Assembly (NCBI GenBank): GCA_002311925.1
Contig: DCAK01000030.1
Location: forward strand, 1 to 6,890
Direction: 5' to 3'
DNA length: 6,890 nt
DNA from: Planctomycetes bacterium UBA1135
GTDB taxonomy: Bacteria; Planctomycetota; UBA1135
Part shown: piece by piece, positions 1 through 6,407 of the stretch
Position numbering within the stretch: the first letter of the stretch is position 1
Layout: every line of letters starts with the position of its first letter
Made by a program: the position numbers and the translations under genes
Notes under the pieces: model-generated
Seen by the model: the letters and a program-made list of their open reading frames with translations, nothing else
What the model was told of the DNA's origin: nothing
The model's database searches: none

Positions 1-36
1 CCAACAATAATACCAAACCCCCAAGTCCCCCCCCAG

Positions 37-62
37 GGAATCTGCCCCCTTGGGTGGGTCAC
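37..62 (+). repeat. Left terminal inverted repeat of the IS
   Basis: It matches the reverse complement of 1167-1193 apart from one single-base gap in the C-run and three substitutions. The transposase stop codon (TGA read on the minus strand, 59-61) falls inside this repeat, so the coding region ends within the left terminus of the element. Confidence 0.8.
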
Positions 63-1138
63 ATGGGAGCCAAACGGACCGACGGCAGAGAAAACACCCT
101 CCACCGAAGCAGTTCCTGCCTGCTCCACCGCCGATCCACCACCCCCAATGCCATCGCCGGTGTAGCGCCCGGTGCCCGTACCGTGATTCCCCGCACATAG
201 TTTCGCCAGGCCATCCAAATCGATATGTGCCGGTCCAAACTCTCCCGCTTTTTCGCCGCCCCCCAGCTCCGTCGCACAAGTCTGCTCACCCCGTCCCGCA
301 TCTGAGCGAGAGTGTGGTTGATGGGAAAGAGGACGTTTCCATAAGTCCTCGCCGTCATTGAACTTTCTCGCGCGATACTCCCAAAATACTCCCCAAAGAC
401 CTGGTGAGCCAAACTCCTATAGGTCTTCTTCCTGTCCGTCACCAGGTGAATGAGACCCTCGACATTCTTGTGAAGCACCTCGAAAGTCCGCAGCACCGCA
501 TCACGACTTCCACTTTTCCTTTTCCCTTCCCTTTTCTCCAATTCCACCTTTCTCTTCTTGTACTTCTCCCCCAAATTTCCCCTCGAGGCCAATGACGCGG
601 TTTCCACATGGACCACGAAATAACTAAGCCGCTCAATCAAGACCGGTACCGTGACCGGCTTGAGTCTCCGATCACTTTCAAAGGTCTCCATCTCATCTAT
701 GGTGAAGGTGCCCGGAAGGCCTCCATTCCCCCGAGTCTTCGCCAGGTGCATGCGGTGGAAATCTCGGCACTGGTGGGACAGCCGAACAAGGGATTTTTCG
801 ACCGTCTTGCGGTCGCAGCCAGCGATTCGAGCGGCCTGGCGCTGCGAGACCTTGGAGGTCAAGAGGGAAAAGAGAAGGGGCTGAAGCCGGGGTCGGCGAA
901 GTCGGTAGTCGTAGCGAAAGGTCTGGGTGGAAAAGCTTCGGTTGCAGGCCCGCCAGAAGAAACGCTGGACGCGGCGACCGTCACAAAGTCGGGGGAAGAA
1001 GCCCTTGCGGCGATAGCGAAAGGGGACGGACCGCAGGCTGGGGCAGGACGGGAGGGGGCAGAAGGGCGGAGCGAAGCGCACGGGCAGGCTTTCCGGCCGA
1101 GGGTGGGAAGCCGGGGTGCTTGAAAGACCAAGGGCCAA
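59..1138 (-). CDS. IS1-like zinc-ribbon DDE transposase
   Basis: This is the probable transposase that cuts and joins the ends of the enclosing insertion sequence. The N-terminus has a zinc-ribbon-like region (CPLPSC at about residues 27-32, then WRAC ending at C65), where W62 replaces the expected second cysteine of the C-x2-C pair. A helix-turn-helix region follows at about 95-122 (SQRQAARIAGCDRKTVEKSL). The catalytic part shows TIDEMETFE with D148, VTDRKKTY with D235, and a C-terminal block from about 272 (PINHTLAQMRDGVSRL, then KKRESLDRH and WRNYVR) typical of IS1-related enzymes. The third acidic residue is probably E298, though D302 is possible. At 359 residues it looks intact, with no frameshift. 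Unlike classical IS1 it needs no programmed frameshift. The TTG start is chosen because GAGGGG lies 11 bases upstream. The frame stays open further upstream without an ATG, so the exact start is uncertain. Confidence 0.78.
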   Translation of the reverse strand: MALGLSSTPASHPRPESLPVRFAPPFCPLPSCPSLRSVPFRYRRKGFFPRLCDGRRVQRFFWRACNRSFSTQTFRYDYRLRRPRLQPLLFSLLTSKVSQRQAARIAGCDRKTVEKSLVRLSHQCRDFHRMHLAKTRGNGGLPGTFTIDEMETFESDRRLKPVTVPVLIERLSYFVVHVETASLASRGNLGEKYKKRKVELEKREGKRKSGSRDAVLRTFEVLHKNVEGLIHLVTDRKKTYRSLAHQVFGEYFGSIARESSMTARTYGNVLFPINHTLAQMRDGVSRLVRRSWGAAKKRESLDRHISIWMAWRNYVRGITVRAPGATPAMALGVVDRRWSRQELLRWRVFSLPSVRLAPM

Positions 1139-1160
1139 GGGGATAGTTACCCCTCTTTTT
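1138..1160. promoter_or_regulatory. Hairpin over the transposase ribosome binding site; T-tract on plus strand
   Basis: Bases 1138-1142 (AGGGG) pair with 1150-1154 (CCCCT) around a 7-base loop, giving a 5-bp stem. On the minus strand the stem contains the AGGGG of the transposase ribosome binding site and ends on the first base of the TTG start, so folding would hide the start region. On the plus strand the same stem is followed by CTTTTT (1155-1160), resembling a short intrinsic terminator for transcripts crossing the element against the transposase. The stem is short, so stability is uncertain. Confidence 0.4.
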
Positions 1161-1166
1161 CCAGAA

Positions 1167-1193
1167 GTGGCACACCCAAGGGGGGAAGATTCC
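1167..1193 (-). repeat. Right terminal inverted repeat of the IS
   Basis: Partner of 37-62. Read on the minus strand it starts GGAATCTTCCCCCC and continues TTGGGTGTGCCAC. It lies upstream of the transposase start and directly downstream of aroB, so transcripts from the aroB operon would pass through it into the element. Confidence 0.8.
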
Positions 1194-1194
1194 G

Positions 1195-2259
1195 TCAGTT
1201 TCCTAGTTCTCTATGGATTACTGCGGCAGCCACAGATGGCTCCACCCCATGCACCACCAGGCACTCCCCCGGCACCCGGGGAAGAATGACATCCAGCTTC
1301 CCCGCCTCCGCCTTCTTGTCCCTCCTCAGAAGCTGGGCCAGCTCACTCCGTGAGGGGGGCCTCCCCGGGTAATTCACCGGCAGGCCGCACTTGCGGAGGA
1401 GGGCATGGATGCGACTCCGGTAACCAGGCTCGGAAATGGACAATTCCTCCGACATTCTCAACGCGCACAGGAGACCCAGACCCACCGCCTCACCATGCGC
1501 CAGCTTCCTCGGCCCGGCCGCCGTTTCGAGTGCGTGGCCAAAGGTATGACCCAAATTGAGCAGCTTCCGCAACCCATTCTCCAATGGGTCCGCCTCCACA
1601 ATCCTGAGCTTCACCTCTCCCGATTCCAGGGCCAGCCGCAGGGCCGCGTCCCCCGGTCGCCGAATTTTGGTCGCCGGAACCTCCTCAAGAAAGGAGAGAA
1701 GATCCCCATGCCCCACCATCCCCGTCTTCACCACCTCGCCCAGCCCGCAGTTCCACTCCCGGTCCGCCAATCCCTTGAGAAGGGCCACATCGCACAGCAC
1801 AAATTCCGGCATGTGGAAAGCTCCTCCAAGATTCTTCCCCTCCGGCAGATTGACAGCAGTCTTCCCCCCGATGGCCGCATCCGCCATCCCAAGCAAGGTG
1901 GTCGGAACCGCCCCCCAGCGGATTCCCCTCAGGACGCAGGCCGCCGCGAATCCGCCCAAATCGGTGGTGATGCCCCCTCCAACGGCCAACAGGAGCGAAC
2001 CTCGGTCCACACCACCCCGAACCATCCACCTCATGAGGGCCTCCGCCCCCTGGAGCGTTTTATTCTCTTCGGAGGGCCACCATCGCCGAACCTGTGTCGG
2101 GACCCCGAATCGGTCCAGAGCCCTTTCCATGGGTGCGACCGCCGCCTTGGCCCGTCGGTCCATCAACACGAAAATGGAGGTGGGCCGCGCTTCCAAACTC
2201 TCCAGAGCTCCGTGAAGAATCGGAGCCAGGACCCCTCGACCATAGGAGGGCCGGATCAT
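1195..2259 (-). CDS. aroB: 3-dehydroquinate synthase (AroB)
   Basis: This cytoplasmic enzyme uses NAD+ and a divalent metal to convert DAHP to 3-dehydroquinate, the second step of the shikimate pathway to aromatic amino acids. The NAD-binding loop GGGITTDLGGFAA is at 94-106. PTTLLGMADAAIGGKT is at 119-134, with N137 just after it. KNLGGAFHMP is at 142-151. The metal ligands are E175 (GLGEVVK), H238 (GHTFGHALE) and H255 (AHGEAVGLG), with the same 63- and 17-residue spacing as in E. coli AroB. RRDKK at 312-316 is the usual late basic motif. At 354 residues it is normal length, so it should be active. The ATG start has a strong ribosome binding site and overlaps the preceding stop as ATGA, suggesting translational coupling to the membrane-protein gene. 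The stop codon lies one base from the right end of the insertion sequence, and no terminator is visible between them. Confidence 0.97.
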   Translation of the reverse strand: MIRPSYGRGVLAPILHGALESLEARPTSIFVLMDRRAKAAVAPMERALDRFGVPTQVRRWWPSEENKTLQGAEALMRWMVRGGVDRGSLLLAVGGGITTDLGGFAAACVLRGIRWGAVPTTLLGMADAAIGGKTAVNLPEGKNLGGAFHMPEFVLCDVALLKGLADREWNCGLGEVVKTGMVGHGDLLSFLEEVPATKIRRPGDAALRLALESGEVKLRIVEADPLENGLRKLLNLGHTFGHALETAAGPRKLAHGEAVGLGLLCALRMSEELSISEPGYRSRIHALLRKCGLPVNYPGRPPSRSELAQLLRRDKKAEAGKLDVILPRVPGECLVVHGVEPSVAAAVIHRELGN

Positions 2260-3617
2260 GGGGACTCCTCCCGTCGCCGCCGCCGCCGCTCGGCCAACCT
2301 TCTGGCAGCCAATCCGGCCCGCGCCTGATCCCGCCTGGCCAGCAACGCGATGGCTCCCCCAAGAACGACGGCAATGGCAAGAAAAGAGATCACGATCTGA
2401 CCCACGAAGGCGGGCGTTTCCAAGTTCAATTCCCTCTCCCCTGCCACGACGAAAACGGGTCCCAACCGGAGGCCACCCTCCCCGTCCTCCCAGGCTTCAA
2501 GCTGGACGAACCAGGCCAGGAGCGCCCGCGGCCCCTCGTCATCGAGAGGGAATTCCTCCGTGGAATAGAGGTGAAGAGGGTTTCGCCCCAGATTGGTGCT
2601 GCCCAGGAATCCATCGCCCACGAAGGCCATCCGCAGAGGATTCTCCCCCTTGCGGATGAACCGGGCCTTGAGCACCCTCCCATGCAGGACGAAGGGCTGA
2701 CCTCGAAAGAGCGGAGGCCGCAACGCGATTTCCTTGAGCAGGGCCATGTCGATTTCCCGCGCCCCCTCGAAGGCCTCCTCCAGCAAGGCCTCATCCTTCC
2801 CCGCCTCCCGCGCCACATTGAGCATGTGCCAAAGGGCCTCCTGGTCGGGGGCCGCCTCCTCCTTCCACTCCCAAGTCCCGTCCGCCCGCCGCCGCCCGGA
2901 CTGATGGTTGGCATCCCGCACCTTCGCCAACAAATGAAGGTCCACCGTCCGCGCAGGCGCCGCCGTTCGGCGCGAGGGGCTGAGCTTCTTTCCGATGATG
3001 AGCGGGGCCACCAGCCGCTTCCCCTCAACGGTCTGCGAATAGAGCTTGAGGTACAGGCCGTCCGCCAGCACGAAATTTTCGGAGAGAAAGAGTTCCTCAG
3101 GCACCCTGAGGGAAGCGAAGAAGAACAGGTTTCCATCCTCGGTCCGAATGGAGCACCAGTATTCGGGGCTCCCCCCCGGGAAGCGGATGATTTCCCGTGC
3201 ATCCACGATTTCGCCTCGCAAGCGCACCGGTTTTCCCCGAAATTCCCCGGATTGACTTTCCATCTCCGCGAAGGGAAGACCCGGCTCGCCCAGCGCTTCG
3301 AGGTGGTCAGGAAAGAGGGTCTGGGCATGAAGCGCGAGGCTCTTGAAGGCGTCGGGCTCAAGAATGACCCTCTCCCCAGAGGTGGAATCCTTCACCCCCT
3401 CCAAGGCGGCGGGGTCGAGCCGGGGAAGCGAAAGCAGGGCATCCTGATGGGTTGGCCGCGCTTCCCTTTCCCCGGGAAGATTCCCGCCGGAAAAGAGGCG
3501 AATCCAGAGAACGATGGCCATCACGAGGACTGCGCCCATCCATCCCATTCGAATGCGCTCGGCCCGGGTCAGCCCAAGCCGCGCCTGCCGAAGTTCTCTT
3601 CTTTTTTCCCCGCTCAT
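2256..3617 (-). CDS. Two-pass membrane protein with duplicated OB-like extracytoplasmic domain
   Basis: I do not recognise a named function. The 453-residue protein has a basic N-terminal tail (1-24), a membrane segment at about 26-42 (WMGAVLVMAIVLWIRLF), a large central region, a second membrane segment at about 404-427, and a basic tail ending in a run of six arginines (444-449). Basic residues at both ends suggest both termini are cytoplasmic and the middle faces the periplasm. The middle holds two related units. One is FRGKPVRLRGEIVDAREI at 126-143, continuing to APLIIGKKL at about 212. The other is FRGQPFVLHGRVLKARFI at 304-321, continuing to GPVFVVAGERE at about 396. Their beta-rich pattern looks like an OB fold. 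Similar paired domains come to mind from hypothetical planctomycete proteins, but this is memory, not a search. It is not a secreted lipoprotein, as there is no lipobox. It shares ATGA overlaps with both neighbours, so it is mid-operon. Confidence 0.85.
   Translation of the reverse strand: MSGEKRRELRQARLGLTRAERIRMGWMGAVLVMAIVLWIRLFSGGNLPGEREARPTHQDALLSLPRLDPAALEGVKDSTSGERVILEPDAFKSLALHAQTLFPDHLEALGEPGLPFAEMESQSGEFRGKPVRLRGEIVDAREIIRFPGGSPEYWCSIRTEDGNLFFFASLRVPEELFLSENFVLADGLYLKLYSQTVEGKRLVAPLIIGKKLSPSRRTAAPARTVDLHLLAKVRDANHQSGRRRADGTWEWKEEAAPDQEALWHMLNVAREAGKDEALLEEAFEGAREIDMALLKEIALRPPLFRGQPFVLHGRVLKARFIRKGENPLRMAFVGDGFLGSTNLGRNPLHLYSTEEFPLDDEGPRALLAWFVQLEAWEDGEGGLRLGPVFVVAGERELNLETPAFVGQIVISFLAIAVVLGGAIALLARRDQARAGLAARRLAERRRRRREESP
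2265..2272 (-). promoter_or_regulatory. Strong ribosome binding site of aroB
   Basis: GGGAGGAG sits five bases before the aroB ATG. It lies inside the last codons of the upstream gene, in the segment encoding its arginine-rich tail. It is the clearest ribosome binding site in the window and fixes the aroB start despite the ATGA overlap. Confidence 0.8.
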
Positions 3618-4345
3618 TCCCTTCCACGGTAGGCGCGCGCCGCCTCCACGAAACCGGAAAAGAGGGCTCGAGTGGCCGCGGAATCAGGCGCCCGTTCCGG
3701 ATGCCACTGCACCCCGACCGAAAAAGGATGCTCCGGGTCCTCCACCCCCTCCAGGATTCCATCCTCGGACCATGCCGAAGCCCGCAGGGTTTCCCCCGGG
3801 GCCTCCAGCGCCTGGTGATGGAAGGAAGGAACCGAAAAGGGTTCCTCCCCGAGGAGAGAGGCGAGAAGGGTTCCCGAGACCGGCCGAACCTCGTGCTCGA
3901 CCCCGGCCCGATGGCGGTCCGCGTCCTCCAAATGCTGGATGAAGGGGGCGCCGGCCCCGACCCCCATTACCTGCATACCGAGGCAGACCCCCAGGGTAGG
4001 CATTTTTCGGCGGCCGGCCTCCTCGACCAGCGCCAGATTGAGAGCTTGCTGCAGTGGGGGAACCGGTTTGCTGGTTTCCAGGGGGGCGGGCCCCCCGAGC
4101 GGCCGCAGGTCGAGGTCGTCGCCGCCCGTCAGGAGAATCCCATCAAGCGCCCCGAGGATGGGACCCAAATCGCCCGGCGGAGTGTCTCCCGGAATCAGGA
4201 TTCCCACGCCACCGGCGTCTCGAAGGCAGCCCTCCAAGTAGTCGGTGAAGAGCTGATAACGCCGCCGACCCTCGTAAACGGGAGGCTCCAGCACCTCCAC
4301 CGTAAGGCCGATGAGCGGCCTCCCATCCCCGAGTTCGTTCCCCAT
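3614..4345 (-). CDS. Class I glutamine amidotransferase-like hydrolase (peptidase C26, PuuD-like)
   Basis: This is a probable cytoplasmic gamma-glutamyl amide hydrolase. The GATase1 fold is marked by LLTGGDDLDL (71-80), the nucleophile elbow LGVCLGMQ (118-125) with C121, SFHHQA (174-179), and VQWHPE (212-217) supplying H215 and E217 of the catalytic triad. The HHQ and QWHPE arrangement and the lack of any synthase domain fit the gamma-glutamyl-GABA hydrolase family (PuuD, peptidase C26). However, the elbow reads CLGMQ, as in GuaA, CarA or TrpG, rather than the CRGxQ usual in PuuD. The length of 243 residues is normal for a stand-alone PuuD-type protein. No puuA, puuB or puuC-like genes lie nearby, so the substrate is unknown. 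It is first in the three-gene minus-strand operon and starts 23 bp from the divergent exchanger gene. Only a weak AGGCAGGC precedes its ATG. Confidence 0.88.
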   Translation of the reverse strand: MGNELGDGRPLIGLTVEVLEPPVYEGRRRYQLFTDYLEGCLRDAGGVGILIPGDTPPGDLGPILGALDGILLTGGDDLDLRPLGGPAPLETSKPVPPLQQALNLALVEEAGRRKMPTLGVCLGMQVMGVGAGAPFIQHLEDADRHRAGVEHEVRPVSGTLLASLLGEEPFSVPSFHHQALEAPGETLRASAWSEDGILEGVEDPEHPFSVGVQWHPERAPDSAATRALFSGFVEAARAYRGRE

Positions 4346-4368
4346 GCCTGCCTATACTAGGCGGCTCC
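4346..4368. promoter_or_regulatory. 23-bp divergent intergenic region with -10-like element
   Basis: The start codons of two opposed transcription units are separated by only 23 bp. The gap contains TATACT on the plus strand (4353-4358) and the overlapping TAGTAT on the minus strand (4359-4354), both -10-like. I see no convincing -35 for either; the best minus-strand candidate is TTCAAG at 4383-4378, a weak match 18 bp away. If these are the promoters, both transcripts would have leaders of only a few bases. Otherwise each promoter lies inside the opposite gene. Confidence 0.3.
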
Positions 4369-5346
4369 TTGGCCCTCCTTGAACCCATCTTCGCCCTGGC
4401 CGGCGGCCTCCTGGGCCTCCTGTTCGTGTCTCGCTTCGCGGTCGGCGGGTCGTTGGAAATCGCCCGACGTTTGGGTTGGCCACCCTGGGTTGCAGGCGTT
4501 CTTCTCCTGGCCTTGGGGACTTCCCTGCCGGAACTCTTTGTGATTGCCGAGGCCGCTTCCGCCTACCCCGGCCTCGCCCTGGCCACCGTCATGGGCTCCA
4601 ACGCCTTCAATGTGGGAATCGTTTTGGGCCTTCTGCTTCTGCTTTTCGGAGACCCGCAACTCGGCGGAGAGAGGGTCCGCAAGATCCTCTTGTCCATTCT
4701 TCTTGTCGGCAGTGTCGTCGCCTGCCTCTGCTTTACGGGTTCCGAGATTCCTACCTGGTCGAGCCCCTTGTTCTTCATTCTCTACGGCGCAGCAGTTCTT
4801 CGTCTCGTTCTCTCAAATCGCGGAAATCCCCCCCTGGCCCAGGAGGAAGAGGATCCTTCCCTGAACCCGTTTTATTTGGGGTGGAGAGTCTGGCCCGTGA
4901 CCCTGGCTTCTTTTGCCCTCCTGGCAGTTTCCGCCCACTTTTTCCTGGATGGCTCCCTCGTCATGGCCGGCCGATTGGGCTGGACGGAGGGCTTGGCCGG
5001 ATTCCTGATTGTGGCGGTGGGAACTTCCGCACCGGAGCTATTCACGAGTTTTCAGGCAATTCGTGAAGGCGAACCGGGGGCCGTTTACGGGAACATTCTT
5101 GGCTCCAACTTGTTCAACCTCCTTCTTGCCGGGGGCCTGGTGGGAATCTTGCAGGGGCCCAGGGCAATGATTGAACCCGGTTCTCTGGATGACATCTTGA
5201 CGGTCAACCTTGTGGCCACATTGGCCCTGGGGCTCCTTGCTCTTCTTGTCGGCTTCAAGGTCTTCAGAACGCAACTGCCTCGCTTGATTGGCGCCCTCCT
5301 TCTCCTTGGCTACTTCCTCGCCGCCACCCAGGCGCTGAGCGGATAG
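4369..5346 (+). CDS. CaCA-family sodium/calcium (cation) exchanger
   Basis: This inner-membrane antiporter probably expels Ca2+ in exchange for Na+ or H+. The protein is almost entirely hydrophobic, with about ten membrane segments in two inverted halves. Each half carries the family alpha repeat. The first has GTSLPE (50-55) and GSNAFN (76-81); the second has GTSAPE (218-223) and GSNLFN (245-250). E55 and E223 correspond to the two ion-binding glutamates of archaeal NCX, with S77, S246 and the asparagines N81 and N250 nearby. A cytoplasmic linker with an acidic cluster (EEEED, about 159-162) joins the halves. The length of 325 residues is normal for the short bacterial and archaeal YrbG-like type. 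The start is the TTG at 4369, since no in-frame ATG precedes the first membrane segment. lpxD follows after 11 bp and is probably co-transcribed. Which cation it moves cannot be read from the sequence. Confidence 0.93.
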   Translation: MALLEPIFALAGGLLGLLFVSRFAVGGSLEIARRLGWPPWVAGVLLLALGTSLPELFVIAEAASAYPGLALATVMGSNAFNVGIVLGLLLLLFGDPQLGGERVRKILLSILLVGSVVACLCFTGSEIPTWSSPLFFILYGAAVLRLVLSNRGNPPLAQEEEDPSLNPFYLGWRVWPVTLASFALLAVSAHFFLDGSLVMAGRLGWTEGLAGFLIVAVGTSAPELFTSFQAIREGEPGAVYGNILGSNLFNLLLAGGLVGILQGPRAMIEPGSLDDILTVNLVATLALGLLALLVGFKVFRTQLPRLIGALLLLGYFLAATQALSG

Positions 5347-5357
5347 GCTGAACCCCC

Positions 5358-6407
5358 ATGCCCGAGGAATCCGTCCCCGTTTCGCCCTGCGAACCCCTGA
5401 CCCCGGCCCAAGCCGCCGAGGTGGTGGGAGGGTCGCTCGAGGGCGAGGGTCCCGCCCAAATTCGCGGAATCGCGGACTTGGCATCCGCGGGCCCCGAGGA
5501 TGCGTCCTTCGTCCGCTCGGCTCCCGACCTGGGTGGCCGCGACACTGGTCCCGACCCCGATGCCCTGGGGGATACAAAGGCCGGAATCCTGCTCGTCTCC
5601 CCCGACTTCGCGACAGAGGGCCGCCCCTGCATCAGGGTGGAGGACCCGATTCTCGCCGGCGCCGCCCTGGCCGCACATTTCGAAACTCCGCCTCCCCGCA
5701 CCCCCGGAATTCACCCCTCGGCCGTCGTCGAAAACGGGGCGGATGTGGATGCCACGGCGAGCGTCGGCCCCAATTGCGTGGTCCGCGCCGGCGCCTCGGT
5801 CGGCCCCGAAGCGGTTCTGGAGGCCGGAGTCGTGGTCGGCGAAGACTGCAGTGTCGGGCCTGGCAGCCGCCTCCACCCGGGGGTGGTCCTCTACCCGGGC
5901 GTAAGCCTGGGAAAGGCCTGCGTCCTGCATGCCGGCACCGTCGTGGGCTCCGATGGCTTCGGCTTTCACTGGGACGGGACCTCCCACCGAAAATTTCCCC
6001 ACCTCGGGACAGTGGAAATCGGCGAAGGCGTCGAAATTGGCGCCGGCTGCACCATCGACCGGGGAACCTTTCAGGCGACGGTCATCGGGGATGGCTGCAT
6101 TCTCGACAATCAGGTCCAGATCGGCCACAATTGCCGCCTGGGTAAATGGGTCGTCCTTTGCGGCCAGGTCGGTCTAGGCGGTTCCACCGAGGTGGGGGAC
6201 GGCGTCGTCTTCGGCGGCCAGTCGGGTTCAGGCGGCCATGTCCGCATCGGGGCCGGGGTCAAGGTCGCGGGCGGCTCGGCCGTTCTCAATGATGTCGAGG
6301 ATGGCGCCACCGTCGGAGGTCACCCGGCCACCGACCTTCGCCTCGACCAGCGGGCCAAGGCTCTCCTGCGAAGAATGGCGCGGAAGAAGGAAGCCGCCCT
6401 CGATTAG
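5358..6407 (+). CDS. lpxD: UDP-3-O-(3-hydroxyacyl)glucosamine N-acyltransferase (LpxD)
   Basis: LpxD transfers a 3-hydroxyacyl chain from acyl carrier protein to the amino group of UDP-3-O-acylglucosamine, the third step of lipid A synthesis, in the cytoplasm at the membrane. Residues 13-115 form the LpxD N-terminal uridine-binding domain (LTPAQAAEVVGGSLEGEG, then IADLASAGPEDASF). From IHPSAVV (118) to GHPA (321-324) runs a left-handed beta-helix of hexapeptide repeats. Inside it are GSDGFGF (197-203), FPHLGTVEIG (213-222), CTIDRG (231-236) and DNQVQIGHN (250-258), where H257 matches the catalytic histidine of E. coli LpxD. A short C-terminal helix follows (325-345). The length of 349 residues is normal. 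The segment after SFV has a small insertion (GGRDTGPDPDALGDTKA) and lacks the usual NPKY motif. It lies 11 bp after the exchanger with a weak ribosome binding site, and no lpxA, fabZ or bamA is present in the window. Confidence 0.96.
   Translation: MPEESVPVSPCEPLTPAQAAEVVGGSLEGEGPAQIRGIADLASAGPEDASFVRSAPDLGGRDTGPDPDALGDTKAGILLVSPDFATEGRPCIRVEDPILAGAALAAHFETPPPRTPGIHPSAVVENGADVDATASVGPNCVVRAGASVGPEAVLEAGVVVGEDCSVGPGSRLHPGVVLYPGVSLGKACVLHAGTVVGSDGFGFHWDGTSHRKFPHLGTVEIGEGVEIGAGCTIDRGTFQATVIGDGCILDNQVQIGHNCRLGKWVVLCGQVGLGGSTEVGDGVVFGGQSGSGGHVRIGAGVKVAGGSAVLNDVEDGATVGGHPATDLRLDQRAKALLRRMARKKEAALD

Larger units (their letters stand above)
37..1193 (-). mobile_element. Complete insertion sequence, IS1-like, single transposase gene
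   Basis: Imperfect inverted repeats lie at 37-62 and 1167-1193. Both ends read GGAATCT inward, followed by a C-run, TTGGGTG and a terminal CAC. With one gap and three mismatches, about 23 of 27 positions agree. They enclose one transposase gene on the minus strand that fills almost the whole element. The roughly 1.16-kb size and GG termini fit IS1-related elements, but the family call rests on the protein. I find no direct target duplication: the left flank ends CCCCCCAG and the right flank starts GTCAGTTT. That suggests an old insertion, a flank rearrangement, or ends misplaced by a base or two. The right end lies one base from the aroB stop codon, so aroB was not cut. Confidence 0.82.

Noticed and set aside
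1..36. Left flank with C-runs and an AT-richer patch
   Set aside because: It is too short to assign to a gene or site, and no terminator or target duplication could be shown.
608..1123. 171-codon plus-strand open frame inside the insertion sequence
   Set aside because: It is antisense to the transposase and shows no domain. A second IS protein is not needed, because the minus-strand frame is full length.
2276..2293. GCC/CGG trinucleotide run
   Set aside because: It simply encodes the arginine-rich cytoplasmic tail of the membrane protein. It is too short and coding to call as a functional repeat.
1405..2328. 307-codon plus-strand open frame opposite aroB
   Set aside because: It lies entirely across the unmistakable aroB gene and its start, and it has low-complexity proline/arginine composition.
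2094..3632. 512-codon open frame on the plus strand, antisense to the membrane-protein gene
   Set aside because: Its proline-, arginine- and glutamine-rich translation has no recognisable motif. Long antisense frames are common opposite GC-rich genes. The minus-strand gene has membrane segments, a duplication and ATGA junctions.
3452..4360. 302-codon plus-strand open frame opposite the amidotransferase-like gene
   Set aside because: It is a shadow of a gene with a clear catalytic triad, and its translation has no family pattern.
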